A stretch of DNA of 33,588 bases from contig JAFDKF010000025.1 in assembly GCA_019307135.1 (NCBI GenBank), positions 1 to 33,588 on the forward strand, given 5' to 3'. The translations under genes were made by a program, and so were the position numbers. This DNA comes from Deltaproteobacteria bacterium. GTDB taxonomy: Bacteria > Desulfobacterota > Desulfobacteria > Desulfobacterales > C00003060. Position 1 is the first letter of the stretch; every line of letters begins with the position of its first letter. The notes beneath the pieces were generated by a model, which was given only the letters and a program-made list of their open reading frames with translations, was not told the origin of the DNA and made no database searches. This document shows positions 23,135 through 30,354 of this stretch, piece after piece.

Positions 23135-23572
23135 ATGCCATCTTCACACTTGAAGATCCAGGACTTGTTGCCCCACCGACACCCCTTCCTGTTTGTTGAC
23201 CAAATCATATCGCTCGAGCCTGGCTGCAACGTGAATGGCATTTTTCGGGTCCCTGGTGGTCACCCCTTCGTCAACCGTACGGCCAATATTCGAGTGTTCC
23301 CGCCCATCCTGGTTGTAGAGGCCTTAGGGCAGGTTGCGGGAATTTGCATTGGTTACGAGCCACCAGAACCATCAACCCAGCCCCGTTCCCGGGGGTATTT
23401 GGCCCGCATCGATCAATGTACATTCGAGCACCCGGTTCATGCCGACGAAGACCTGCTACTGGCAGCCAGCTTGAACGCACATTTTGGGCCTCTCTACAAA
23501 TTTGACGCGACCGCTCAGGTTGGTGATAAGACGGTGGTGCAGGCGGCTTTGACCCTATACGTGGAATCATAG
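23135..23572 (+). CDS. 3-hydroxyacyl-ACP dehydratase (FabZ-like), with enlarged active-site loop
   Basis: 145 residues, typical of FabZ. 'DLLPHRHPFLFVDQI' opens the hot-dog fold. The catalytic His is His43 in 'VPGGHPF' and the catalytic Glu is Glu62 in 'ILVVEALGQVAG'. Their spacing is 19 residues, about five more than in standard FabZ (FPGHFP...PG...EA), because of the segment 'VNRTANIRVF'. It should remove water from the ACP-bound 3-hydroxy chain to give a trans double bond, needed for a polyene. The longer loop may suit an unusual substrate. The gene is followed after three bases by the glycosyltransferase gene. Confidence 0.85.
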   Translation: MPSSHLKIQDLLPHRHPFLFVDQIISLEPGCNVNGIFRVPGGHPFVNRTANIRVFPPILVVEALGQVAGICIGYEPPEPSTQPRSRGYLARIDQCTFEHPVHADEDLLLAASLNAHFGPLYKFDATAQVGDKTVVQAALTLYVES

Positions 23573-23575
23573 GAG

Positions 23576-24286
23576 ATGACGCTTCTTAACACGGCATCAT
23601 CTTCAAAATTCTGTGCCCTTATACCTGCTTATAATGTGGCTCGTACCATCGCCCAGGTGGTTCAACAGACACGTCGCCACCTGCCAAAGGTTCTGGTGAT
23701 CGATGACGGTTCTGAAGATTCTACTGCCCGTTTGGCCCGGGAGAATGGCGCCTCAGTTTTTAGAACTTCAAGAAACCGGGGCAAAGGCTGGGCGTTACGC
23801 TGTGGATTCAATCGTGTACTGCAAGAACCGTGGGAGGGTGTGGTTACCCTGGATGGCGACTTACAGCACGATCCAGCAGAGATCCCCAAGCTTATCAAGG
23901 CTTATGAAAGGACAAATGCCCACATTGTCGTGGGCTCGAGAATGACGGAAGCTAAGGAAATGCCCTGGCTTCGGTATCATATGAACAGGATTGGGGTCTA
24001 CTGTATCTCGTGGGCTGCCAAGCAGCCTTTGGATGACACCCAGAGCGGCTTTCGCCTTTATCTTAGGGAAGTTCTTGAGTCGATTCCGCTCATGAAGTCT
24101 CGTTACGATGCTGAGACCGAAGTCTTGATCAAGGCAGGCCTGCGGGGAATGCGGATTACAAGCGTGCCAATCAAAACGATTTATCATGCCAATGAACGAG
24201 ACACCTCTTTCTACAGACCCGTTCTAGATACGTTCCTCATCTGCATGGTTTTCCTGAGGAGTCTTTTTTGGCGATGGGGCACCTGA
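23576..24286 (+). CDS. Family 2 glycosyltransferase (DPM1-like)
   Basis: 236 residues with a single GT-A domain. 'ALIPAYNVARTIAQVV' opens it, 'VLVIDDGSEDST' binds the nucleotide and 'VVTLDGDLQHDPAEIP' has the DxD-like metal motif. 'SRNRGKGWALRCGF' and 'DTQSGFRLY' match dolichol/undecaprenyl-phosphate mannosyl- or glucosyltransferases. The last 20 residues are hydrophobic but too short for the membrane domain of some relatives. It would transfer a sugar from a nucleotide donor to a lipid acceptor, either a polyprenyl phosphate or the cluster lipid. It is co-transcribed with the fatty-acid genes. Confidence 0.85.
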   Translation: MTLLNTASSSKFCALIPAYNVARTIAQVVQQTRRHLPKVLVIDDGSEDSTARLARENGASVFRTSRNRGKGWALRCGFNRVLQEPWEGVVTLDGDLQHDPAEIPKLIKAYERTNAHIVVGSRMTEAKEMPWLRYHMNRIGVYCISWAAKQPLDDTQSGFRLYLREVLESIPLMKSRYDAETEVLIKAGLRGMRITSVPIKTIYHANERDTSFYRPVLDTFLICMVFLRSLFWRWGT

Positions 24287-24391
24287 TTCAAGGGAGCTAT
24301 AGAATTAATAAATGGTTGGGGGGTGTGAATCACGGCTGTTGGCAATGAGAAAATTCATGTCCGTCTGGCTACGTATTTAGCTTTGGGGAAA

Positions 24392-24494
24392 AGGTGTCAG
24401 GTTTGCGGCGTTCGCCTTGAGAACAGCACGGGTTTCAGGTGTCAGGATCGAGAAACTTGAAGAGCTGAAACCTGAAACCTGAACACTGACACCT
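24392..24494. repeat. TCAGGT/ACCTGA-rich inverted repeat element
   Basis: AGGTGTCAG (24437-24445) pairs with CTGACACCT (24486-24494), and GGTTTCAGG (24431-24439) with CCTGAAACC (24471-24479). A further AGGTGTCAGGTTT lies at about 24393. It is a dispersed-looking palindromic element in the 279-bp gap between the glycosyltransferase and ketosynthase genes. It may weaken read-through or mark a former boundary in the operon. Confidence 0.6.
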
Positions 24495-24565
24495 CGCAAT
24501 TGAACTCAATAACCAACAATCTTGATTTACACTGATGGCTGGGTGGTAAGAGTGATCGAAGACTG

Positions 24566-25801
24566 ATGAATAAAAAAGATGTGATCATAACGGGGATAGG
24601 TGTTGCCTGCGCTATAGGGCAGGATAAGAATTCGTTCTGGAGTGCCCTTTGCAAAAGCAGGTGCGGAATCGGTCCTGTAGACCTTTTTGACGCTTCAGGT
24701 TACCGAAGCCGTATTGGCGCTCAGGTGCGAGACATAGACTTCTTCGCCCGGCTCCCTGCTCGGCAATGCCGTCGCATGGGCCGTTGCGACCTGATAGGTC
24801 TTTGGGCTGCCGATGAAGCTTTGAGAGAAGCAAGAATCCAGGAGCGGGGCCTTCCGCCGGAGCGTATTGGTGTCGTCCTGGGCGCAGGTTCTGGCGGTGT
24901 TCGGGAAGGAGAGCGATACCGCCGGCAGCTCTATGAGGGCCAGGTGCGACCACGCCCATCCCTTCTTATGCCGTTTCCTGCCTGCAACGTCACGGATGCC
25001 GTGGCTAATCTCCATGGCTTTCTCGGACCGCGATCTACGATTGCCACTGCTTGCTCCTCCAGTGCCACGGCCATCGGGTATGCCGCAAACCTTATTCATT
25101 CTGGCCGAGCCGATGTGGTGGTTGCCGGAGGCGCTGAGTCCCTCTCCGAGCTGACCTTTGCCGGGTTCAACGCACTCCGCTCGGCGGACCGCGTAACGTG
25201 TCGGCCCTTCGACAAATATAGGGAAGGGTTGGTATTAGGTGAAGGTGCCGGCATCTTTGTCCTCGAGTGTCAGAGAGTAGCCAGGGCCCACGGAATACCT
25301 GGCTACGCCACGGTTCTTGGCTATGGTATCTGTGCCGATGCCTATCACATGACCTCTCCCGATCCTCAGGGGGAAGGAGCAGAAAGAAGCATGTCCCAAG
25401 CTTTAATAAATACCAGGGTACCTGTGGAGGCAGTGGACTATATCAACGCCCACGGCACAGGTACACCGGTCAATGACAGAATAGAGACCGTGGCTATTAA
25501 GAGACTTTTTGGCAAACGAGCCTACTCAATCCCTGTCAGTTCCACCAAGTCTGCTATCGGCCATTGTCTGGGCGCTGCTGGAGCGATAGAGGCCGCCGCC
25601 ACCATCCTGGCTCTATATCATGGGGTCCTGCCTCCTACACTGAATCTGCAGGAACCTGATCCCAGTTGCGATCTAGATTATGTACCCAATGAGGGCAGAC
25701 CTGCCAACATGCAGGTGGCGCTGTCGAATTCTTTCGCCTTTGGAGGCAACAACACGACACTGGTTTTTGGAAAGATAAACCCATGGCAACGATACCCTTG
25801 A
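24566..25801 (+). CDS. 3-oxoacyl-ACP synthase, catalytically complete (FabF type)
   Basis: 411 residues, normal FabF length. The catalytic triad is intact: Cys163 in 'IATACSSSATAIG', His296 in 'NAHGTGTPVND' and His333 in 'KSAIGHCLGAAG'. 'LVLGEGAGIFVLE' and 'NSFAFGGNNTTLVF' are further family blocks. It condenses malonyl-ACP onto the growing chain. Its gene overlaps the next, inactive ketosynthase by 19 bases, the arrangement of KS-alpha/chain-length-factor pairs in type II polyketide and aryl-polyene systems. The upstream ribosome site is weak. Housekeeping FabF is unlikely given this pairing. Confidence 0.92.
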   Translation: MNKKDVIITGIGVACAIGQDKNSFWSALCKSRCGIGPVDLFDASGYRSRIGAQVRDIDFFARLPARQCRRMGRCDLIGLWAADEALREARIQERGLPPERIGVVLGAGSGGVREGERYRRQLYEGQVRPRPSLLMPFPACNVTDAVANLHGFLGPRSTIATACSSSATAIGYAANLIHSGRADVVVAGGAESLSELTFAGFNALRSADRVTCRPFDKYREGLVLGEGAGIFVLECQRVARAHGIPGYATVLGYGICADAYHMTSPDPQGEGAERSMSQALINTRVPVEAVDYINAHGTGTPVNDRIETVAIKRLFGKRAYSIPVSSTKSAIGHCLGAAGAIEAAATILALYHGVLPPTLNLQEPDPSCDLDYVPNEGRPANMQVALSNSFAFGGNNTTLVFGKINPWQRYP

Positions 25802-27021
25802 AGATAACCGGCCTGGGCATCTTGAATGCTCTGGGTGTTGGAAGATTTATCTACTGGCAGCAACTGCTCAGCGGGACTACCGCTATAGCCCCCATTGAGG
25901 GCTTTGATACGACTGCATGCATGAGTAACATTGGGGCTGAAATCCATCACTTCGACGCAAGGACTTTCATGCCGCCTCGTTTCTACCGCCGGCTTAGCCG
26001 GCAGTCCCGGCTGGCTGTAGCTGCCAGCATTGAAGCCATTAAGGATAGCGGCATCGAGATATCTGAAAACAATTCCCAGCGGATTGGTACAATCTTCGGC
26101 ACCGCTTTTGGCAGCACTCAACAAACGGACGACTTTTTCGTGAGCCTGTTGGAAAACGGTCCGCAGGCTGCAGAGCCCTTTCTCTTTCCCGACACGGTTC
26201 CCAATGCCCCAGCCAGTCACGTGGCCATGTACCATCGTCTGCAAGGACCGAACAGCACCTTTTGTCAGAATCACCTGTCCGGTGAATGTGCTCTGGCCTA
26301 TGCCGTGTCCCTGCTGGAACAAGACCAGGCAGATGCAGTGGTGGTAGGGGGCGCGGATGAACTCTCATCCATCCTGTTCCATAGCCTTGGCGCGGTACGC
26401 GCTTTGAAGCCCCTCCGCCGGAAAGGGCCTCTCCAGCCCAGCCAGTTTCCCTCTGGTAAGGGATTTATCCCTGGCGAAGGAGCTACCTGCATGGTGCTGG
26501 AACGAGCCGATCTGCCAAGCAAGCGGCAAGACCGTAGCTATGGAACACTTTTGTCGCTGCACCTTGCCAGTGCAGTGGTAACCCAGGGTCATTACGAAGC
26601 CAATGGCAAGGCTCTGGCCGAGGCGATGCGTGCTGCCCTGGAGGAAGCAAAGCTTCAAGCCAGCGATATCGATATCATTGGACTGGGCGCCAATGGTGTT
26701 GCAGAACTTGAAAATGCGGAATCCCAAGCCTTGAAAGAGGTGTTTGGCTCAACATGGCAGCAGATTCCACGAATTCCGCCACGATATTTCGTTGGTGAAT
26801 TTGGCAGCGCTGGTCTGCTCACGGCGGCCACAATCCTGCTTTCTCTGCATGAGGGCATGATCCCACCGAGTATTCGAGGCCCCGAGCTTACTGGTGCTCC
26901 GGGGGATCCGCACAGGTTTGCACCACCCAGAAAGGAAGCCCTGTTCGTTGGTATGGTCATTGGCTCGACCTTCGGAGGAGGCAATGCCTGTTTGATTCTT
27001 GCCAGAGACCTTTCAACGTAA
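25783..27021 (+). CDS. Inactive ketosynthase, chain-length-factor-like
   Basis: 412 residues, a full ketosynthase fold ('LKITGLGILNALGVGR', 'GKGFIPGEGATCMVLERADL', 'VGMVIGSTFGGGNACLIL'). The active-site positions are all changed. Where the partner has TACSSS there is 'QNHLSGE' (Cys to His164), 'NAHGTGT' has become 'GLGANGVAE' (His to Asn), and 'GHCLGAAG' has become 'GEFGSAG' (His to Glu). It therefore cannot condense, and should form a heterodimer with the upstream KS and shape the chain-length tunnel. CLFs of aromatic polyketide systems have their own marker residues; the exact replacements here are different. This is a strong sign of a dedicated polyketide/fatty-acid assembly line. Confidence 0.88.
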   Translation: MATIPLKITGLGILNALGVGRFIYWQQLLSGTTAIAPIEGFDTTACMSNIGAEIHHFDARTFMPPRFYRRLSRQSRLAVAASIEAIKDSGIEISENNSQRIGTIFGTAFGSTQQTDDFFVSLLENGPQAAEPFLFPDTVPNAPASHVAMYHRLQGPNSTFCQNHLSGECALAYAVSLLEQDQADAVVVGGADELSSILFHSLGAVRALKPLRRKGPLQPSQFPSGKGFIPGEGATCMVLERADLPSKRQDRSYGTLLSLHLASAVVTQGHYEANGKALAEAMRAALEEAKLQASDIDIIGLGANGVAELENAESQALKEVFGSTWQQIPRIPPRYFVGEFGSAGLLTAATILLSLHEGMIPPSIRGPELTGAPGDPHRFAPPRKEALFVGMVIGSTFGGGNACLILARDLST

Positions 27022-27034
27022 TGCATATTCAGCG

Positions 27035-28414
27035 ATGCGCATCCTTCTAATATCACCGAATACGGAAATGCTTCCGGATCCAGTCTTTCCATTAGGACTG
27101 GCCTTCTTGAGCGGTGCCATAAAAAGAAGTCCTCACCAGCACCACATACTGGATCTTTGCTTTGTAAAGGATTACGGTGAAGCTCTAGACCACGCCGTCG
27201 CTGAGTTTCAACCTCAGGCCATCGGCCTGTCGTTACGCAATGTGGATAACGTGGCCTATCCAGGTACCGAGTCCTATCTACCGTTTTACCAAAAGGTTGT
27301 TTCACATCTGCGTCAGATCACGTCAGCTCCCATCATCCTGGGAGGTTCAGGCTTCAGCCTGATGCCAGAGGCCATTTTGAAGTATCTTCAAGGAGACTAC
27401 GGCATTGTTGGCGAGGGAGAGGTGGCCCTCGTTCGACTCCTTGACCACCTGGAAAGAGGCCATTCTCCAGACCCGCTGCCTCCCATTCTCTCAGCTCATT
27501 CACTTCAAGAAACCCAGATGCGCCAACCTGAGCAGGTTCCTGTTCAAGAGCTGCCTTTGCCCTGCAGGGAGAAACTTGCCAATACGGAGTATCTCCGTTT
27601 CGGCGGAATGGGCAACGTTCAAACCAAGAGAGGGTGCATGTTCTCTTGTGTCTACTGTACATATCCGTTGATTGAAGGTCGTACCGTTCGCCTGAGACCG
27701 CCCGAGCAAGTGGCCGAAGAGGCCCGGCACCTGTGTCATCAAGGTATTGACACTTTTTTTGTTGTTGACAACATCTTCAATTTTCCGCCCCATCATGCCA
27801 GGTCCATTTGTGGGGAATTCTTGCGGTGCAATTTGAAGGTCAGTTGGAGCTGTTACTTACACCCTGAGTTTGTGACAAAATCCTTGCTAAGTCTCATGAA
27901 GGAGGCCGGCTGCACCAGCGTTGAGTTTGGCGTTGATGCGGGATCAAATTTTATGCTGCAACGATTAGGCAAATCATTTACCAAGGTGGCGGTACGACGG
28001 GCCTCAGAACTCTGTCATGAAGCAGGGTTGCCTTTTTGTCATTCACTGATTTTTGGCGGGCCTGGTGAAAATCGGCAAACCATCCAGGAAACTTTTGACC
28101 TCATGGCAGAGGTCTCTCCCACGGCTGTGATTGCCATGGCCGGGATCCGGCTGTTTCCAGGCACAACACTGGCAGAGATTGCATCTCGTCAAGATCTTAT
28201 CTTGACGGATGAGACCATACTCAGACCAACATTCTACCTGGCTGAATCGGTACGCCCCTTTATACTCGATTTGCTCCACGCCCACGCAGAAGATAACCGG
28301 CACTGGATTTTGCCAGGCTCAAAGGTGAACATCAACACAAGGCTGCAAGAAAAGCTGCGGCGGTTTGGTCTGAGGGGGCCCCTTTGGGAGCACATGCAGA
28401 TCAGGAAAAAATGA
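27035..28414 (+). CDS. B12-binding radical-SAM enzyme (second copy)
   Basis: The ATG at 27035 (MRILLISPNTEM) fits the start of the B12-binding domain; an open frame to 26999 adds nothing recognisable. The protein has 459 residues. The N-terminal cobalamin fold shows 'PVFPLGLAFLSGAIK', 'PQAIGLSLRNVDN', 'IILGGSGFSLMPEA', 'YGIVGEGEVAL'. The CX3CX2C cluster is Cys201, Cys205, Cys208 (CMFSCVYC), then 'TFFVVDNIFNFP' and 'CTSVEFGVDAGSNFML'. It is co-transcribed with the KS/CLF pair (13-bp gap), so it most likely acts on the ACP-bound or released chain by methylation, cyclisation or similar. The coding tail 28249-28360 is repeated at 33413-33524. Confidence 0.88.
   Translation: MRILLISPNTEMLPDPVFPLGLAFLSGAIKRSPHQHHILDLCFVKDYGEALDHAVAEFQPQAIGLSLRNVDNVAYPGTESYLPFYQKVVSHLRQITSAPIILGGSGFSLMPEAILKYLQGDYGIVGEGEVALVRLLDHLERGHSPDPLPPILSAHSLQETQMRQPEQVPVQELPLPCREKLANTEYLRFGGMGNVQTKRGCMFSCVYCTYPLIEGRTVRLRPPEQVAEEARHLCHQGIDTFFVVDNIFNFPPHHARSICGEFLRCNLKVSWSCYLHPEFVTKSLLSLMKEAGCTSVEFGVDAGSNFMLQRLGKSFTKVAVRRASELCHEAGLPFCHSLIFGGPGENRQTIQETFDLMAEVSPTAVIAMAGIRLFPGTTLAEIASRQDLILTDETILRPTFYLAESVRPFILDLLHAHAEDNRHWILPGSKVNINTRLQEKLRRFGLRGPLWEHMQIRKK
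28249..28360 (+). repeat. Source copy of the duplicated radical-SAM tail
   Basis: This 112-bp coding stretch ('RPFILDLLHAHAEDNRHWIL' and onward) matches 33413-33524 without gaps, with five differences by my count. Confidence 0.85.
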
Positions 28415-29277
28415 AAGGTGTTGACCCACTGAACCTGCTCACGGTGGATCTGGAAGACTGGTTTCATATCTGTGAGGTGGAGCATTTGCTGCCCAGAAAA
28501 GACTGGGACCGTTTGACTTCCACAGTGGTTAACGATACAGAAAGGCTCTTAAGGCTACTGCAGCGCTCGCGATCTCGGGCCACCTTTTTTGTATTGGGTT
28601 ATGTGGCTGAAAGGCACCCGGATCTCATTCATCGGATTCACCAGATGGGTCACGAAATTGCCTATCATGGCTGGGATCATGAACTGGTCTACCGTTTAGC
28701 ACCGCATGAGTTTCGCCATATTCTGCAAAAGGGTATCAAGTGCATTGAGACCTTGATCGGCAAGAGGCCCATTGGTTTTCGTGCCCCCCAGTGGTCTATA
28801 AATGACAACAGTATTTGGGCCCTTGAAATTCTGGCAGAGGAAGGATTTGTTTATGACTCAAGTATGGCTCCTCTGAAGTTTGTCGGTAACGAGGCATATC
28901 CACGGCTGCCCAATCAGGTGAGCACGCCTGCCGGAAGTCTGTGGGAACTGCCGCCATTGATCTTAAAGACTCCCCTGGGCCACTATCCGGCAGGAGGCGG
29001 CTGGGGCCTTCGATGCCTGCCCTACCCGATCCTCAAGCAAAGCGTGCGGTGGCTAAACAGAAGACATATCCCGGCTCTTTTCTATTTTCATCCCAGAGAA
29101 TTCAGTCGCAAACGATCTGTTGCTGGCCTGCCCCCTGCAAAAAAATTTGTATTACATGGTGGCATCTGGGCCAGCGAAACGCAATTACTCAGACTCCTAA
29201 CTGACTTTCACTTCACCGCAGTGGGACAATACCTCTTCTCCCGCACTAGTTCCGACGATCTTTGCGGTTATCCATAA
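28411..29277 (+). CDS. NodB-type polysaccharide deacetylase with DUF3473-like end
   Basis: The ATG at 28411 overlaps the previous stop as ATGA; 288 residues. 'LLTVDLEDWFHI' has the first Asp pair (Asp13, Asp16), and the metal-binding HxxxH is His86-His90 ('HGWDHELV'). 'IGFRAPQWSI' and 'GFVYDSSMAP' are the following NodB motifs. The C-terminal 'GGWGLRCLPYPIL' and 'PALFYFHPREFSRKR' match the DUF3473 region of deacetylases from exopolysaccharide (PEP-CTERM) loci. It would remove N-acetyl groups from a sugar. Together with the GT2 gene it points to a sugar head group or a nearby glycan. It closes the plus-strand operon. Confidence 0.85.
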   Translation: MKGVDPLNLLTVDLEDWFHICEVEHLLPRKDWDRLTSTVVNDTERLLRLLQRSRSRATFFVLGYVAERHPDLIHRIHQMGHEIAYHGWDHELVYRLAPHEFRHILQKGIKCIETLIGKRPIGFRAPQWSINDNSIWALEILAEEGFVYDSSMAPLKFVGNEAYPRLPNQVSTPAGSLWELPPLILKTPLGHYPAGGGWGLRCLPYPILKQSVRWLNRRHIPALFYFHPREFSRKRSVAGLPPAKKFVLHGGIWASETQLLRLLTDFHFTAVGQYLFSRTSSDDLCGYP

Positions 29278-29333
29278 CTGATGATGGGATAAGGAAGATC
29301 ATGTATCTGGAAAAGTTGGGAAACTCGACCTCT

Positions 29334-29613
29334 GTCATTTCGAGCGAAGGGCCCGCCCTGCCCGCCCTGGCGCGACAGCCCGCCCTGGCGCAACAAAAGC
29401 CGGAGAATGCCCCGCAGAGAAAAAACCGGTCTGGGCCAGGGAAGTTGGACCATGCCCAGGGGAGAAAAATCCGGTCTGGGCCAGGGGCGCGACAGGAGCC
29501 TGGGAACGTTCCGGCAAGTCAATCCCGGCCCGCCCTGGCGCGACAGAAACTGGAGAATGCCACGGAGAGAAAAAACCCGGTCTGGGCCAGGGTCTGGGCC
29601 AGGGAGAAATCTT
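29334..29613. repeat. Expanded ATTTCGA element with internal 64-bp repeats
   Basis: The left end is CTGTCATTTCGAGCGAAGGG and the right end is AGGGAGAAATCTTGAT. Joined, they form the dispersed motif seen intact at 21476-21504. Between them lie about 240 bases built from units starting CCCGCCCTGGCGC and ending GGTCTGGGCCAGGG. Unit one is 29379-29441 and unit two is 29529-29592, with a partial unit between. The DNA is GC-rich and also self-complementary (CCCTGG/CCAGGG). The open frame that crosses it looks like a by-product of the repeats. Confidence 0.7.
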
Positions 29614-29740
29614 GATAAGCTGACAAAATGGGGAGGAGCGAACACTTATATCCAGTACCTATTATCCCCACTTTTTTAGAAGTTACGTGCAAGACTCCCA
29701 ATCCCACAACATTCCAACGGTGTTGATGCATCAAATCTGA

Positions 29741-29812
29741 TCCATTTTTTATCCCAGAGAATTCGGTCGCAAACTAAATGAAGTCTCCAAGTCTCCTCGG
29801 ATGCGACAAAGT
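29741..29812 (+). pseudogene. Deacetylase C-terminal relic
   Basis: 29751-29774 matches 29090-29113 of the deacetylase gene at 23 of 24 bases (ATCCCAGAGAATTC, G/A, GTCGCAAAC). In frame it reads 'FYPREFGRKLNEVSK', matching 'YFHPREFSRK' of the intact protein, then runs to a TGA. It lacks everything upstream, so it is a small coding relic of a second deacetylase or of a partial duplication. Confidence 0.5.
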
Positions 29813-29940
29813 TGTTGACCTTAAGGCATTTTTGTGTTAATTTAAGCATTTATGTAGTTATGTAACATCATAGTAACATTTTATTTTTGGGGTTGGGTCA
29901 ACATTGTTCCTAATCTTCTCCATCCGGTATCCTCTTTTGT

Positions 29941-29969
29941 TTCGCAAAATCTCCACACCTTTTTGCGAA
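29941..29969. promoter_or_regulatory. Hairpin before the short ORF
   Basis: TTCGCAAAA (29941-29949) and TTTTGCGAA (29961-29969) are perfect 9-bp inverted repeats with an 11-nt loop, 13 bases before the ATG of the 56-codon ORF. It could be an operator or a leader structure. Confidence 0.4.
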
Positions 29970-29982
29970 AGCCGAGGACGCT

Positions 29983-30153
29983 ATGACAGAATTAGGTTTG
30001 CTTCCCTTTGAGACTTTTGCTCGAGAGTCTAATGCTGTCAGTAGGTTTGGCAGCAAACGCAGAGGGAATATGAATCAAATCCCGTTCGTGTTAGATCATT
30101 CGTCGCCAGTTTTTTACCCGAAATTTGAAAACGAGGTTCGTGAAGCCGTATAG
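29983..30153 (+). CDS. Possible small protein, 56 residues, unrecognised
   Basis: ATG at 29983, TAG at 30151-30153. The protein starts MTELGLLPFETFARESN, continues 'RFGSKRRGNMNQIPFVLDHS' and ends 'FENEVREAV'. It has mixed composition and no signal peptide or membrane helix. The only upstream purine stretch (GAGGA, 29974-29978) is close to the start and reasonable. It may equally be a relic. No family is recognised. Confidence 0.3.
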   Translation: MTELGLLPFETFARESNAVSRFGSKRRGNMNQIPFVLDHSSPVFYPKFENEVREAV

Positions 30154-30162
30154 GTATATTGA

Positions 30163-30354
30163 TATAATATCCATGTGAATCCGTGGAGCATGTCCTCATG
30201 ATCGAAAGGAGGTGAAAAAAAGCGAAAAGGTACCGATAAATAGCTCCCAACGGCTCGAAGGAAGGAGAGTTTAATTAATGAGAACGTTGCGGGTGAACTT
30301 GTTCCGGTAGGAGTGGAGGAACCACTATGACACAATGAAAGGAGAAAATTCTCA
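30163..30354 (+). promoter_or_regulatory. Leader of the lipoprotein/CsgG genes with stacked ribosome sites
   Basis: TATAAT at 30163-30168 is a perfect -10 box with a weak -35. The following leader has AAAGGAGG at about 30205, then AAGGAAGGAGAG before a 10-codon ORF (30278-30310), then GGAGTGGAGG before ATGACACAATGA (30327-30338). That stop overlaps the AAAGGAG used by the lipoprotein start at 30355. The chain of tiny ORFs suggests translational coupling or leader control. Confidence 0.4.

Larger units (their letters stand above)
29278..30354. other. 1.1-kb repeat-rich intergenic region
   Basis: It contains, in order, the expanded ATTTCGA element (29334-29613), a deacetylase-like relic (29741-29812), an AT-rich stretch, a hairpin (29941-29969), a possible 56-codon ORF (29983-30153) and a leader with several ribosome sites (30163-30354). 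GC content shifts sharply between the GC-rich element and the AT-rich remainder. Confidence 0.6.

Noticed and set aside
25678..26322. 214-codon minus-strand frame across the two ketosynthase genes
   Set aside because: Shadow of real coding sequence on the other strand.
9369..28414. Firm assignment as a ladderane or hopanoid cluster
   Set aside because: Radical-SAM plus fatty-acid genes recall ladderane loci, and MMPL plus B12-radical-SAM recalls hopanoid genes, but no squalene/hopene cyclase is present and ladderane genes cannot be identified from this evidence.
29334..29613. CRISPR array
   Set aside because: The units are of uneven spacing and length, with diverged copies, and there are no uniform spacers or cas genes.
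29262..29615. 117-codon frame through the expanded ATTTCGA element
   Set aside because: Its protein is a translation of GC-rich DNA repeats (ALARQ, KNRSGPG), starts inside the deacetylase gene, and the same DNA is open on other frames too.
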